Assembly: GCF_024612015.1 (NCBI RefSeq)
Contig: NZ_CP102512.1
Location: forward strand, 7,750,001 to 7,814,000
Length of the DNA: 64,000 bases
DNA from: Streptomyces sp. CA-210063
GTDB lineage: Bacteria > Actinomycetota > Actinomycetes > Streptomycetales > Streptomycetaceae
Reading direction: 5' to 3'
Part shown: positions 34,737 to 44,800 of the stretch, piece by piece
How the letters are laid out: every line of letters begins with the position of its first letter
Numbering within the stretch: position 1 is the stretch's first letter
Program-made: the position numbers and the translations under genes
Notes under the pieces: generated by a model
Seen by the model: only the letters and a program-made list of their open reading frames with translations
Told to the model about the DNA's origin: nothing
Databases searched by the model: none

Positions 34737-35642
34737 ATGCGTGTGTTCCGGATGCCACGGGGGGCGCGAACACGGCGGCTGCCACGCGCGTGGCGCCGCC
34801 GTACACGGACCCCGCGCGGCCCGGCCCCGGTCCGGAAGCACAGACGCCGGGCCCGCGACCGCGTACGCCTGCCCCGGGGGCGCGTCGATCCGCCGCGGCC
34901 CGTCCGCCTGGCGCTGGCCTGTCTGCCCGGGCTGGCGGCCGTCCTCGCGCTGGTGGTGTGCGCGATCGGCGTGGACCGTACGGGGCACCGCTCGACCCGG
35001 CCGGAGGAGGCCCGGCCCGCGCAGCCGCACCAGGCGCCCAGACCGCCCATCGTGCCGAGGGCCCGCTGGCTGGAGGAGGACGCGCGCAGCCGACCGCCCA
35101 TCCGCTACGACGACAAGGTGGCCGCCGTCTTCATCCACCACACGGACTCGCCGAACGGCTACGACTGCGCCGACTCCCCCCGCATCATCCGCTACCTGTA
35201 CGCGGGCCAGACCGGCGCCAAGCACTGGGACGACATCGGCTACAACTTCCTCGTCGACCGCTGCGGCACCATCTACGAGGGCCGCGCGGGCGGCGTCGAC
35301 CGCCCCGTCACCGGCGCCCACACCCAGGGCTTCAACCATCGCACCGCGGGCATCGCCGCCCTCGGCACCTTCACCGCCGGCGTCGCCGTCCCGCAGGCCA
35401 TGACCGACGCGATCGCCGCCCTCGCCGCCTGGAAACTCGGCCTCTCCGACACCGACCCCCGCGGCAGCGTCCGGCTCACCTCCAGCAACAGCCTCAGCCG
35501 CTACGCCGCCGGCACCACCGCCCTGCTGCCCACCCTCGCCGGCCACAGCGACGGCTACATGACCAGCTGCCCGGGCGCGGCCCTCGCGGAACGCCTGCCC
35601 GCGATCAGAGAGCTGGCGGCACGCCTCCAGGGCCGGCGTTGA
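34737..35642 (+). CDS. Peptidoglycan-recognition-type N-acetylmuramoyl-L-alanine amidase
   Basis: 301 residues. The Arg-rich cytoplasmic N-terminus (~55 residues) precedes one membrane/signal helix (LALACLPGLAAVLALVVCAIG). The PGRP/amidase-2 domain (about 105-300) has FIHHTDSPN (zinc His), HWDDIGYNFLVDRCGTIYEGR and GHSDGYMTSCPG (second zinc His and Cys). It cleaves the lactyl-amide bond between MurNAc and L-Ala outside the membrane. Divergent from the MarP-type protease, which may process it. Confidence 0.92.
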   Translation: MRVFRMPRGARTRRLPRAWRRRTRTPRGPAPVRKHRRRARDRVRLPRGRVDPPRPVRLALACLPGLAAVLALVVCAIGVDRTGHRSTRPEEARPAQPHQAPRPPIVPRARWLEEDARSRPPIRYDDKVAAVFIHHTDSPNGYDCADSPRIIRYLYAGQTGAKHWDDIGYNFLVDRCGTIYEGRAGGVDRPVTGAHTQGFNHRTAGIAALGTFTAGVAVPQAMTDAIAALAAWKLGLSDTDPRGSVRLTSSNSLSRYAAGTTALLPTLAGHSDGYMTSCPGAALAERLPAIRELAARLQGRR

Positions 35643-35771
35643 GACGGATCATTGAACGGATCATTGAGACGGATCTCATGAGCTTCACAGACAGCGCGCC
35701 GGGGTCTCACAGACTTCTCCCAGATCCGCGCCCTACCTTCGTCGTTGTCACGCCGACCGGAGGTGGGGAAA

Positions 35772-36056
35772 ATGATCAGCAGTCGTACGAAGAACACGTC
35801 CCGCAGCCCGAAGAAGTCCTGGTCCTCGGCCCTGCGGAGTCCCTGGACGGTGGCCTGCGCGGCCGCCGTGGTCGTGCTCGGCCCGTCCGCCGTCACCGCG
35901 TCCGCCCTGGAGCGCGCCAACTCCGCGCCGCTGCACGGCGCCTCGGCCCCCGAGCACCCGGCCCCGGGCAAGGAACGACGCCACCACGCCCAGCCGTACA
36001 CCGCCGAGGTGTACGCGTACCTGCCGCGCACGACGAGCCGGGGCCTGCGCGCCTGA
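35772..36056 (+). CDS. Small secreted or membrane-anchored hypothetical protein
   Basis: 94 residues from the ATG at 35772 (MISSRTKNTSRSPKK), with GGTGGGG five bases upstream. A basic N-terminus and a hydrophobic segment (WTVACAAAVVVLGPSAVTASA) look like a signal peptide with cleavage near ASA. The ~55-residue mature part is Pro/His/Arg-rich and ends YLPRTTSRGLRA. No domain recognised. Confidence 0.65.
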   Translation: MISSRTKNTSRSPKKSWSSALRSPWTVACAAAVVVLGPSAVTASALERANSAPLHGASAPEHPAPGKERRHHAQPYTAEVYAYLPRTTSRGLRA

Positions 36057-36101
36057 ACCGGCCCGGAGCGAGGACTCGAACGGCCCCAACCGCCCTCGTC
36101 A

Positions 36102-36620
36102 CTAGGGCCTGAAGCGGTCCCAGAGCTTCGGATAGCGTTCCGCGAGCGCGGACTCGTTCTCGAAGTCGAGCGGGGTGCCCTCGGGTTCGCCGGGCGCGGG
36201 CGGGATACCGAGGTCCGGGGCGACCACACCGGTGAGCTGCTCGTACGCCTCGTCCGCGGCGTAGCCCAGCTCCTCGCCGTCCCCGTCGATCTCCTCGTCG
36301 AAGTCGTCCAGCAGATCGGCGAGCGAGTCGGGGTCGTGCACCGCGCCCTCGAAGACCTCCCGGCCCTGGCCGATCAGCCAGCACCGGAAGAAGTCGAACG
36401 CGTCGTCGCTGGCACCGTCGAGGAGCACCCAGGCGGCGCCCCACAGATCCCAGGTGTACGCGCGGTTGTAGCGGGACTCGAAGTGCCGGGCGAAGTCCAG
36501 CACCGCTTCCGGGTCCAGCCGGCCGAGCCGTTCCACGAGCAGGTCGGCATGCTCCTCGGGATCGCCCTCGGCGTCCTCCCGAGCGGTGTCCACCAACTCC
36601 CAGAACTCCGTCTCGTCCAT
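36102..36620 (-). CDS. DUF4240 protein
   Basis: 172 residues from the ATG at 36620 (MDETEFWELVDTARED). A second ATG one codon upstream is equivalent. Strongly acidic, no signal peptide. LGRLDPEAVLDFARHFESRYNRAYTWDLWGAAWVLLDGASDD, then FFRCWLIGQGREVFEGAVHDPDSLADL is the DUF4240 core. Function unknown; the family is common in Streptomyces as scattered singletons. Confidence 0.88.
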   Translation of the reverse strand: MDETEFWELVDTAREDAEGDPEEHADLLVERLGRLDPEAVLDFARHFESRYNRAYTWDLWGAAWVLLDGASDDAFDFFRCWLIGQGREVFEGAVHDPDSLADLLDDFDEEIDGDGEELGYAADEAYEQLTGVVAPDLGIPPAPGEPEGTPLDFENESALAERYPKLWDRFRP

Positions 36621-36704
36621 CACGGGTCCAGCATCGTGCCTGGGCGGGTGGGACGCACGTGGAGGATGGTGGATTGTTATGTCCGGTACGGGATCCGGGG
36701 GACC

Positions 36705-37733
36705 TTACCGGCCCTTATCGCGCCTTATCTCTTCTTCCCGCGCCTCGTACAGCCCGGCGAGCCGGCGCGCGTCGCTCGCGAAGCGCGCCCGCAGGCTCTC
36801 GGGGGCCAGCACCTCGGCCTCCGCTCCGAGCGCCGTGAGCTGGGTGTGCGCCACCTCCTCCGACTCGACGCGGAGCGTGACCGTCAGCCGGCCCTGTTCG
36901 TCCGGGGCGTCGGCGTCGGCGTCGGCCGCGGCCAGGGCGTCCCGTGCCGGGACGGGATCGACGACGTACGGCAGCCTCCGCACGCCCTCCGCCGAGAGCC
37001 GTACGACGACCTCGGCGTGCAGGATCGACCGGGCGAAACGTCCGGCCTGCTCGTCCCAGTGGGCCGGCAGGTCGAACTCCTCGTCGCGGGTGAAGCGGCT
37101 GCCGTCGGCGTCGACGGTGGTGAAGCGGTCGACGCGGTACGTGCGGTAGGAACCGGCGCTTCCATCGGCCGGGACGCGGGCGCACAGGTACCAGACGCCG
37201 GCCTTGAGCACGAGGCCGTACGGCTCCATCTCCCGCTCGACCTCGCTGTCGCCCCTGCGGTAACGCGCGACGATCCGGCGGTCGTCCCACACCGCGTCCG
37301 CCACGGCGGGCAGCAGCTCGGGGGTCTTCGGCTCCTTGAACCAGCTCGGCGCGTCGAGGTGGAACCGCTGGGCGGCCGTACGGGAGGCGTCGCGGAGGGA
37401 GGGCAGCAGGGCGGCCGACACCTTCAGCCGGGCGGCGGAGGCCGCGTCCTCAAGGCCCATCTCCCGCAGGGCACCCGGCACACCGCTGAGGAACAGCGCC
37501 TCCGCCTCGCCGCGGGCCAGCCCGGTCAGCCGTGTCCGATAGCCGCCGATCAGCCGGTAACCACCGGCCCGCCCGCGGTCCGCGTACACCGGCACCCCCG
37601 CCTCCGACAGTGCCTGGGCGTCCCGCGTCACCGTCCGCTCCGACACCTCCAGTTCCCGGGCGAGTTCGGCGGCGGTCATGGAGGGCCGGGACTGGAGCAG
37701 CAACACCATCTTGATCAGCCGGGCAGCGCGCAT
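36705..37733 (-). CDS. HTH/WYL-domain transcriptional regulator
   Basis: 342 residues. The N-terminal DeoR-type helix-turn-helix (about 1-55) has MTAAELARELEVSERTVTRD. A linker with DRGRAGGYRL precedes the WYL domain (about 135-330), where GVWYLCARVP carries the W-Y-L signature and YRTYRVDRFTTVDA supplies the ligand-binding arginines. WYL proteins sense nucleotides or nucleic-acid damage products in many systems. The target is not evident. Confidence 0.92.
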   Translation of the reverse strand: MRAARLIKMVLLLQSRPSMTAAELARELEVSERTVTRDAQALSEAGVPVYADRGRAGGYRLIGGYRTRLTGLARGEAEALFLSGVPGALREMGLEDAASAARLKVSAALLPSLRDASRTAAQRFHLDAPSWFKEPKTPELLPAVADAVWDDRRIVARYRRGDSEVEREMEPYGLVLKAGVWYLCARVPADGSAGSYRTYRVDRFTTVDADGSRFTRDEEFDLPAHWDEQAGRFARSILHAEVVVRLSAEGVRRLPYVVDPVPARDALAAADADADAPDEQGRLTVTLRVESEEVAHTQLTALGAEAEVLAPESLRARFASDARRLAGLYEAREEEIRRDKGR

Positions 37734-37784
37734 GCGTTCATGATGCCGGGCGGTGCGCGGGAGAGCTCGGGGGGTGGGGGTGCG

Positions 37785-37904
37785 TTGGCGGGTGCGTTGT
37801 GGTTGCTCGCGCAGTTCCCCGCGCCCCTTGACAGCGGGGGTCGCGCCCGGAGTTTTTTAGGGGCGCGGGGAACTGCGCGACCAGCCCCCACCCACCCGCA
37901 CCCG
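37785..37904. repeat. Family A palindromic intergenic repeat, copy 5
   Basis: GGTTGCTCGCGCAGTTCCCC and the inverted GGGGCGCGGGGAACTGCGCG arms enclose a short divergent centre (ACAGCGGGGGTCGCGCCCGG). It lies 3' of aceE. The sequence GCGCGGGAGAGCTCGGGGGG just outside also flanks copy 3 near 26990, so the conserved unit extends beyond the palindrome. Confidence 0.8.
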
Positions 37905-37940
37905 AAGAACCACCCAACCCCACCCCTCACTCCGTCGGTG

Positions 37941-40643
37941 TCACAACCCGTACCGCTCCCGGGCCTCCTTCACCGCCGTCGCCTTGACCTCGCCCCGCCG
38001 CGCGAGTTGCGCGAGGGCGGCCACGACGATCGACTGGGCGTCCACGCCGAAGTGGCGGCGGGCCGCCTCGCGGGTGTCGGAGAGGCCGAAGCCGTCCGCA
38101 CCGAGCGAGGAGTAGTCCTGCTCGACCCACTGGGCGATCTGGTCGGGAACCTGGCGCATGTAGTCGGAGACCGCCAGCACCGGTCCCTCGGCACCCTGCA
38201 GGGCCTGACGGACGTACGGCACCCGCTCCTCGCCGCGCAGCAGCGCCGCGTCCGCGTCCAGGGCGTCCCGGCGCAGTTCGCTCCAGGAGGTCGCGGACCA
38301 GACGTCGGCCGACACCCCCCACTCCTCGGAGAGGAGCTTCTGCGCCTGAAGGGCCCAGTGGATCGCCGTACCGGAGCCGAGCAGCTGGATGCGCGGGGCG
38401 TTCGCCACCGGGGACAGCCCCGCCGACTCGGCCGTGTTGAAGCGGTACAGGCCCTTGACGATGCCCTCGTCGACACCGAGACCGGCCGGCTTCGCGGGCT
38501 GCGGCAGCGGCTCGTTGTAGACGGTCAGGTAGTAGAAGACGTTCGGGTCCTCGCCGGGCGCGGCCTCGCCGTACATCCGGCGCAGTCCGTCCTTGACGAT
38601 CGCCGCGACCTCGTACGCGAACGCCGGGTCGTATGTCATCGCCGCCGGGTTCGTCGCCGCGATCACCGGGGAGTGGCCGTCGGCGTGCTGGAGGCCCTCG
38701 CCCGTCAGGGTCGTACGGCCGGCCGTGGCGCCGACGAGGAAGCCGCGGCCGAGCTGGTCGCCGAGCTGCCACATCTGGTCGGCCGTGCGCTGCCAGCCGA
38801 ACATCGAGTAGAAGATGTAGAAGGGGATCATCGCCTCACCGTGCGTGGAGTACGCGGTGGACGCGGCGATGAAGTCCGCCATGGAACCGGCCTCGGTGAT
38901 CCCCTCGTTGAGGATCTGGCCGTCCTTGGCCTCCTTGTAGTACATCAGCTGGTCGCGGTCGACCGGCTCGTACGTCTGGCCCTTGGGGGAGTAGATCCCG
39001 AGGGACGGGAAGAGCGACTCCATACCGAAGGTGCGCGCCTCGTCGGGGACGATCGGCACCCAGCGCCTGCCCGTCTGCTTGTCGCGGACCAGGTCCTTGA
39101 CCAGGCGGACGAAGGCCATGGTCGTCGCCACGTTCTGCGAGCCGGAGCCCTTGTCGAAGGCGGCGAAGGTCTTGTCGGCGGCGGCCGGCAGCGGGGCGAG
39201 CGCGTGCGTACGGCGGGCCGGCGCGGGACCGCCGAGGGCGGCGCGGCGCTCCTGGAGGTAGCGGACCTCGGCGGAGTCGGCGCCCGGGTGGCCGTAGGGC
39301 ACGACCCCGTCGACGAAGTCACTGTCCTTGATCGGCAGTTCCAGCAGGTCGCGCATCGCCTTGAACTCGTCCACCGTCAGCTTCTTCATCTGGTGGTTGG
39401 CGTTCTTCGACGCGAAGCCCTCGCCGAGGGTGAAGCCCTTGACGGTCTGGGCCAGGATGACGGTCGGGGCGCCCTTGAACTCGACGGCGGCCTTGTAGGC
39501 GGCGTACACCTTGCGCGCCTCGTGGCCACCGCGGGAGAGGTGGAAGCACTCCAGGATCTTGTCGTCGCTCAGCAGCTTCGCCATCTCGACGAGCGCCGGG
39601 TCGGCGCCGAAGAAGTCCTGGCGGATGTAGGCGGCGTCGCGGGTCTGGTACGTCTGCACCTGTGCGTCGGGTACCTCGCGCAGTCGGCGTACGAGCGCAC
39701 CCGTGGTGTCGAGCTGGAACAGCTCGTCCCACGCCGAACCCCACAGCGACTTGATGACGTTCCAGCCGGCGCCGCGGAACTGGGCCTCCAGCTCCTGCAC
39801 GATCTTGAAGTTGGCGCGGACCGGGCCGTCGAGGCGCTGCAGGTTGCAGTTGATGACGAAGGTGAGGTTGTCCAGGCCTTCGCGGCTCGCGAGGGCGAGG
39901 GCCGCCGTCGACTCCGGCTCGTCCATCTCGCCGTCGCCGAGGAACGCCCAGACGTGGGAGTCGGAGACGTCCTTGATGCCGCGGCTGGTCAGGTACCGGT
40001 TGAAACGCGCCTGATAGATCGCCGACAGCGGGCCGAGGCCCATCGACACCGTCGGGAACTCCCACAGCCAGGGCAGGCGGCGGGGGTGCGGGTACGACGG
40101 GAGGCCGTTGCCGGCCGCCTCGCGGCGGAAGTTGTCGAGGTGGGCCTCGTTCAGGCGGCCGTCGAGGAAGGCGCGGGCGTAGATGCCGGGGGAGGCGTGG
40201 CCCTGGATGTAGAGCTGGTCGCCCGAACCGTCGGCTTCCTTGCCCTTGAAGAAGTGGTTGAAGCCCGTCTCGTAGAGCCAGGCGGCGGAGGCGAAGGTGG
40301 CGATGTGGCCGCCGACGCCGTATTTGGAGCCGCGGGTGACCATCGCGGCCGCGTTCCAGCGGTTCCACGCGGTGATACGGCGTTCCATCGCCTCGTCACC
40401 GGGGATGCCCGGCTCGGCGGCGGTGGGGATGGTGTTGACGTAGTCCGTCTCGAGCAGCTTGGGCAGCGCGATGCCGTTGCCCTCCGCGCGCTCCAGGGTG
40501 CGGCGCATCAGATACGCGGCACGGTGCGGCCCGGCCGCCTTGGTGACGGCGTCCAGCGAGGCCTGCCATTCGGCGGTCTCCTCCGGATCCCGGTCGGGGA
40601 GCTGGTCGAGCGCGCTCGGCTGGATGGCGTGGGAGTCGGTCAT
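37941..40643 (-). CDS. aceE: Pyruvate dehydrogenase E1 (homodimeric)
   Basis: 900 residues from the ATG at 40643 (MTDSHAIQPSAL); longer frames lack similarity. AceE landmarks are GGHIATFASAAWLYETGFNHFFKG, the thiamine-diphosphate motif GDGEMDEPESTAALALASREGLDNLTFVINCN (GDG...NN type), HLSRGGHEARKVYAAY, and the transketolase-like middle and C-terminal domains with EGITEAGSMADFIAAST. It decarboxylates pyruvate and acetylates the E2 lipoyl groups. The E2, E3 and lipoate-synthesis genes are all in this window on the same strand. Single-gene E1 of this type is usual in actinobacteria. Confidence 0.97.
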   Translation of the reverse strand: MTDSHAIQPSALDQLPDRDPEETAEWQASLDAVTKAAGPHRAAYLMRRTLERAEGNGIALPKLLETDYVNTIPTAAEPGIPGDEAMERRITAWNRWNAAAMVTRGSKYGVGGHIATFASAAWLYETGFNHFFKGKEADGSGDQLYIQGHASPGIYARAFLDGRLNEAHLDNFRREAAGNGLPSYPHPRRLPWLWEFPTVSMGLGPLSAIYQARFNRYLTSRGIKDVSDSHVWAFLGDGEMDEPESTAALALASREGLDNLTFVINCNLQRLDGPVRANFKIVQELEAQFRGAGWNVIKSLWGSAWDELFQLDTTGALVRRLREVPDAQVQTYQTRDAAYIRQDFFGADPALVEMAKLLSDDKILECFHLSRGGHEARKVYAAYKAAVEFKGAPTVILAQTVKGFTLGEGFASKNANHQMKKLTVDEFKAMRDLLELPIKDSDFVDGVVPYGHPGADSAEVRYLQERRAALGGPAPARRTHALAPLPAAADKTFAAFDKGSGSQNVATTMAFVRLVKDLVRDKQTGRRWVPIVPDEARTFGMESLFPSLGIYSPKGQTYEPVDRDQLMYYKEAKDGQILNEGITEAGSMADFIAASTAYSTHGEAMIPFYIFYSMFGWQRTADQMWQLGDQLGRGFLVGATAGRTTLTGEGLQHADGHSPVIAATNPAAMTYDPAFAYEVAAIVKDGLRRMYGEAAPGEDPNVFYYLTVYNEPLPQPAKPAGLGVDEGIVKGLYRFNTAESAGLSPVANAPRIQLLGSGTAIHWALQAQKLLSEEWGVSADVWSATSWSELRRDALDADAALLRGEERVPYVRQALQGAEGPVLAVSDYMRQVPDQIAQWVEQDYSSLGADGFGLSDTREAARRHFGVDAQSIVVAALAQLARRGEVKATAVKEARERYGL

Positions 40644-40986
40644 TGCGCCGCCTTCCTCAGTCGAAGGGGTTCCCTCATCGGTATGGGGTCGGGGGTTGCC
40701 CTTGTGTCTTTGGCAGGACAGGGCGAGGACCTTGGTGGAGGCCCATCCGGGACTGTAACCCCCTGATCGATGATCGATCAAAGGGTGAAGAGCAAAAAAT
40801 CTCGATCACGAGAAAGTCGGCACGGGGTGCCTTTGTCGAGGGCACCGCGTGCCGCTGCGCTGTCGCGATTTCCGCAGGTGGGGCGGCGTTTGAGCGCGGG
40901 TCTGCTCTGGTGTTCGGGGCGCACGGGTGGTGGGGCCCGGCGCGGTGTGCGCGTGTCGGGCCCCACCGGGTCGTGCAGGGGGTGTG
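40644..40986. other. Upstream region of aceE, with a near-palindromic site
   Basis: Gap of 343 bases. At 40764-40780 is TGATCGATGATCGATCA, a near-perfect palindrome about 120 bases before the aceE ATG, in a locally AT-rich stretch that includes GCAAAAAATC. It is a candidate operator, possibly for the nearby GntR regulator; there is no direct evidence. A hairpin at 40929-40967 ends the preceding gene. Confidence 0.45.
40929..40967 (-). terminator. Terminator downstream of the P-type ATPase module
   Basis: An 11-bp inverted repeat (GGTGGGGCCCG and complement) with a 17-base loop lies 20 bases past the stop at 40987, closing the three-gene ATPase operon before aceE. Confidence 0.7.
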
Positions 40987-41571
40987 TCAGCCCGTCGCTG
41001 TGTGCGTGGGCCTGGAGGCCTCGGTCGTCCGGGCGGAGGGTTCCGCCGTCCGGGCGGAGGGTTCCGTCGTCCGGGCGGAGGATTCCGGGGTCGCCTCTCG
41101 GCGGCCCTGTTCCCCTCGCTCGGCGCGGGCGCGGGTCCCCTGTTCGCGGGTGATCACTTCGGTCGTGACGCCGATGGCGAGCGCGACCGGCCACTCCAGG
41201 ACTCCGGCCGCGGTCATGCCGCCCAGAAGGCCGTAGTAGGCCAGCTTGCGCGGCGCGGGGAGCAGTGAGGTGGCCGCGCGGGCGCCGGAGCGAGCCCCGG
41301 TGAAGAGGTCGCCCGGGGTCACATAGGGAATGGGAATCTGCGGGTGCGCGGTGTGCATGTGCAGCACCTTGCCGCCCCCGCGCTTCTCCTGGTCCTGTGC
41401 CGCCTCGTCGCGGCGCTGCTCGGGCGCCTCCTGCGTCGCTGCGGTCATGGGTGCCGCCTGTGCCGCCTCGGTTCCGGCCGTCCCGGTTCCGGCCGCTTCC
41501 GAGCGGGGCGTCGCGCCCTGGTCCGGTGCTTGTTTCTGCGGGTACTCCGGGTTGGTGTGCGCGGAAGTCAT
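40987..41571 (-). CDS. Membrane-associated protein with C-terminal heptapeptide repeats
   Basis: 194 residues from the ATG at 41571 (MTSAHTNPEYPQKQ). The first ~75 residues are Ala/Thr/Glu/Gln-rich and disordered. A central conserved-looking block (KVLHMHTAHPQIPIPYVTPGD, then TSLLPAPRKLAYYGLLGGMTAAGVLEWPVALAIGV) contains one or two hydrophobic helices. The C-terminus repeats SARTTEP, SARTAEP, SARTTEA, encoded by 21-bp repeats at about 41025-41090. Third gene of the ATPase module; it may be a membrane partner of the pump. Function unknown. Confidence 0.75.
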   Translation of the reverse strand: MTSAHTNPEYPQKQAPDQGATPRSEAAGTGTAGTEAAQAAPMTAATQEAPEQRRDEAAQDQEKRGGGKVLHMHTAHPQIPIPYVTPGDLFTGARSGARAATSLLPAPRKLAYYGLLGGMTAAGVLEWPVALAIGVTTEVITREQGTRARAERGEQGRREATPESSARTTEPSARTAEPSARTTEASRPTHTATG

Positions 41572-41682
41572 CTCCGTCCTCCCGTACTGGGAGCGTGAGG
41601 CAATGGAAGTCTCCCGCCTACCGTCTTCCAGCCCTGGGCGTCGATAAACGCACAAAACGCATGAAATGATGCAAAGTGCGGA

Positions 41683-41817
41683 TCAGGCGTGGGCGGCGGC
41701 CGCCGGACGGCCACTGCCCATCAGTGCCTTCCAGAGCTGGACGGAGAGGCGGATCAGGGCCGCTTCGAGCAGGGCGACGGCGACCTGGGTGAGGATCGTG
41801 GCGAGGATGTGCGGCAC
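41683..41817 (-). CDS. Hydrophobic microprotein downstream of the P-type ATPase
   Basis: 44 residues from the GTG at 41817 (VPHILATILTQVAVALLEAALIRLSVQLWKALMG); an ATG at 41841 would give 52. The GTG has AAAGGCGG upstream. A single amphipathic or transmembrane helix dominates. It begins about 50 bases after the ATPase stop and is followed by the membrane-associated protein gene, so the three are probably co-transcribed. Size and position recall single-helix regulatory subunits of P-type pumps (KdpF, sarcolipin), which is only an analogy. Confidence 0.55.
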   Translation of the reverse strand: MPHILATILTQVAVALLEAALIRLSVQLWKALMGSGRPAAAAHA

Positions 41818-41870
41818 GGCTGAGCCGCCTTTCGTGTGCATCGTGCGGGGGACCACTCCTTTGTGCGGTT

Positions 41871-44800
41871 TCACGGCTTCCGGGAGGCGGCACCCGGGTT
41901 GCCGGAGGGTGAACTTCCGCTTTCTGGAGTCCCCTGTGCCGGTACGACGAGCCGTAGGGCGGCGGGCAGCGCGACCGAGCCCACCGCCGACACCAGGGCG
42001 ATGGTCCAGCCCGTGGGGCCGAGGGGCCGGCTGCCGAAGAAGTGGCTGAGCCCGGGCACGGTCACCACGACGGCCAGCGCCACCAGGGATCCCACCACGG
42101 CCGCCGCGACCACCGGATCGCGGCCCGCGTCCGCCAGCGTCTGGAGCAGCTGGGAGGAGACGAGGGCGACCAGGGCGACGGTGTCCGCGCGCCCCCGCGT
42201 CCCGGTCGCCCGGGCGACCACCCAGGCGCTCGCGGCGGCCGCCGTCGTGACCACGGCGCGCAGCCGGATGTGGCGGATGAGGGCGGCCCCGAGCGAGGCC
42301 TCGGGCCCCTCCGCGAGGAGCTTGTCGGGGCGAGCGGCCGACGGCCGGGCGGCGATCGCCATGGCCGGCAGCATGTCCGTGAGCAGGTTGACCAGGAGGA
42401 GCTGACGGGCGTTGAGCGCGCTGCGCCCCGTGAGCACACTGGTCGCCAGGGTGAAGGCGATCTCCCCGAGGTTGCCGCCCAGCAGGATGCCCAGCGCCTT
42501 GCGCACCGAGGCCCACATGGACCGGCCCTCGACGATCGCGTCCACGATGGTCTCGATGCGGTCGTCCGTGATCACCACGTCGGCGGCCGAGCGGGCCGCC
42601 GGAGTCGCCCGGGAACCGAGGGCGATGCCGACGTCGGCGATCCGGATGGCGGGCGCGTCGTTGGCGCCGTCACCGGTGACCGCGACCGTCCGGCCGGCCG
42701 CGCGCAGCGCGGTGACGATACGGACCTTGTGGGCCGGGGTGACCCGGGCGAACACCGTGACGTCCGGCAGCCTGCGGGTGAGCGCGGCATCGTCGAGGGC
42801 GTCCAGTTCCGTGCCGGTCATCAGGCGCGGTTCCTCGTCCGGCCGCAGCTCCCTGGAGATCGCGGCGGCGGTGCTCGGATGGTCCCCGGTGACCATGACG
42901 ATGCGCACCCCGGCCAGAGCCAGCCGCCGTACGCTCTCGGCCGCGGTGACCCGTACCGGATCCGCGAGGCCCAGCAGGCCCAGCAGACACAGGCCGTCGA
43001 GGTTCTCGTCGCTGACGTCCGCGAGCTCGGCGAGTTCGCCGTCGTCCTGCGGCGCGTCCGACGGCAGGACGCGCTCGGCGACCGCCAGGACCCGCAGGCC
43101 CTGACGGGCCAGCCGGTCGGTCTCCGCCTCGATCGCCTCCCGTGCCCGGTCGTCGAACGGCCGGCTGTCGCCGTCGCGCCGGATACGGTCGCAGCGGGCC
43201 AGGACGACCTCCGGCGCGCCCTTGACGACGATCCGCGCCCGGCCGCCGGAGCGCCCCAGCACGGCGTGGAAGCCGCGCCCGGGCTCGAACGGCAGCTCCG
43301 TCACCCGGTCCCAGGTGTCCGAGGCGAGCCCGGCCGCCCGCGTGGGCGCGGCCTCGAGCAGCTCGGCCCCGGCCGCGATGGCCCGGTCGGTGGGGTGGGC
43401 GAGCGAAGCGGCCGGGCCCGTCGGGCCCGCCAGGGCGGCGGTGGCGACGATCCGGCGCAGCGCCGGGCCGAGCCGGTCCGGCGCACCCCGCTCCAGCGAG
43501 CCCCGCTCCAGCCCGTCCGACACCTGCTGCAGGCTGATCCGGCCTTCGGTGAGCGTGCCCGTCTTGTCGAAGCACAGCACATCGGTACGCCCGAGCGCCT
43601 CGATGGTGGGGGCGCTGCGGACGAGGGTGTCACGAGCGGACAGCCGGCGGGCCGCCGCCAGCTCCGCGACCGTGGCCACGAAGGGCAGCCCCTCGGGCAC
43701 GGCGGCGACGCACAGGCTGACCGCGGAGCCCAGGGCCGCGCCCAGGGGCCGTCTGCGCAGCAGCTCGACGGCGAACAGGGCGACGCCCGAGGCCACCGAC
43801 AGCGGCAGGAACCACCGGCCCAGGCCCTTCAACCGCCGCTCCACACCACTCTCCGGCGGTCCTTCCTCGAGGTCCGTCCCGGCCGCGCTGCCCGCCTCGG
43901 TGGCGTTGCCGACGGCGACCACCACGGCGAGCGCGTGGCCGGCCGCCACGGTCGTGCCCTGGTGGAGCATGGAGGTACGGTCGGCGACGGCCCGGGCGGC
44001 GCTGGGCCCGGCGGTCTTCACGACCGGCTCCGATTCGCCCGTCAGGCTGGACTCGTCGGCCTCCAGACCCGTCGCCCGTACCACCCGGCAGTCGGCCGGG
44101 ACCGCGTCACCGGCCCGCAGCTCGATCACATCGCCGGGCACCAGCAGGTCGGCGGCCGCCTCCACCGCCTCCTCCTGGCCGGCTCGGCGCACGTTCACCC
44201 GTACCGAGGTCGCCTCGACCAGCCGCCGCGCCACATGGTCGGCCCGCTCCTGCTGCACGCCGCCCACCAGCGCGTCCACCCCCAGGACGCCGCCGATGAG
44301 CACGGCGTCCAGTACGGAGCCGAGCGCCGCCGAGATGCCACCGCCGATCGCCAGCACGGGGGTGAGGGGATTGGCCAACTCCTCCGCGATCCTGCCGACG
44401 AGGGTGAGGGCACCGTCGTGCCGGTCACGGTCCTCGGACTCCCGGCGCCGGGTGGCCTCCGCCTCGTCCAGCCCTTCGGAGGAGGTGCCCAGACGCGCCA
44501 TCACCTGACGCACCGTCATGGAGTGCCACGGCGTGCGCTCGACGACCGCCGGGGCCGGCCGGGCGCGCAGCCGCCGGCCCGCCCAGAAACCGGCCGTCAT
44601 CCCCGCGACCGTGACCGCGTCGGTCACCAGACGGACCCGCCTCCAGGCCCCCGGACGCGGGGAGAAGAGGCCGAGAGCCCCGCCCGTGAGGGCGCCGACG
44701 CCCTCCAGACGGGTGCACAGCACGCCGATCCGCCGGGCCTCCGGCAGGGCCGTCAGCAGCATGTGGACGACGTCGGGCCGGGCGGCGACATCCGCGTCCC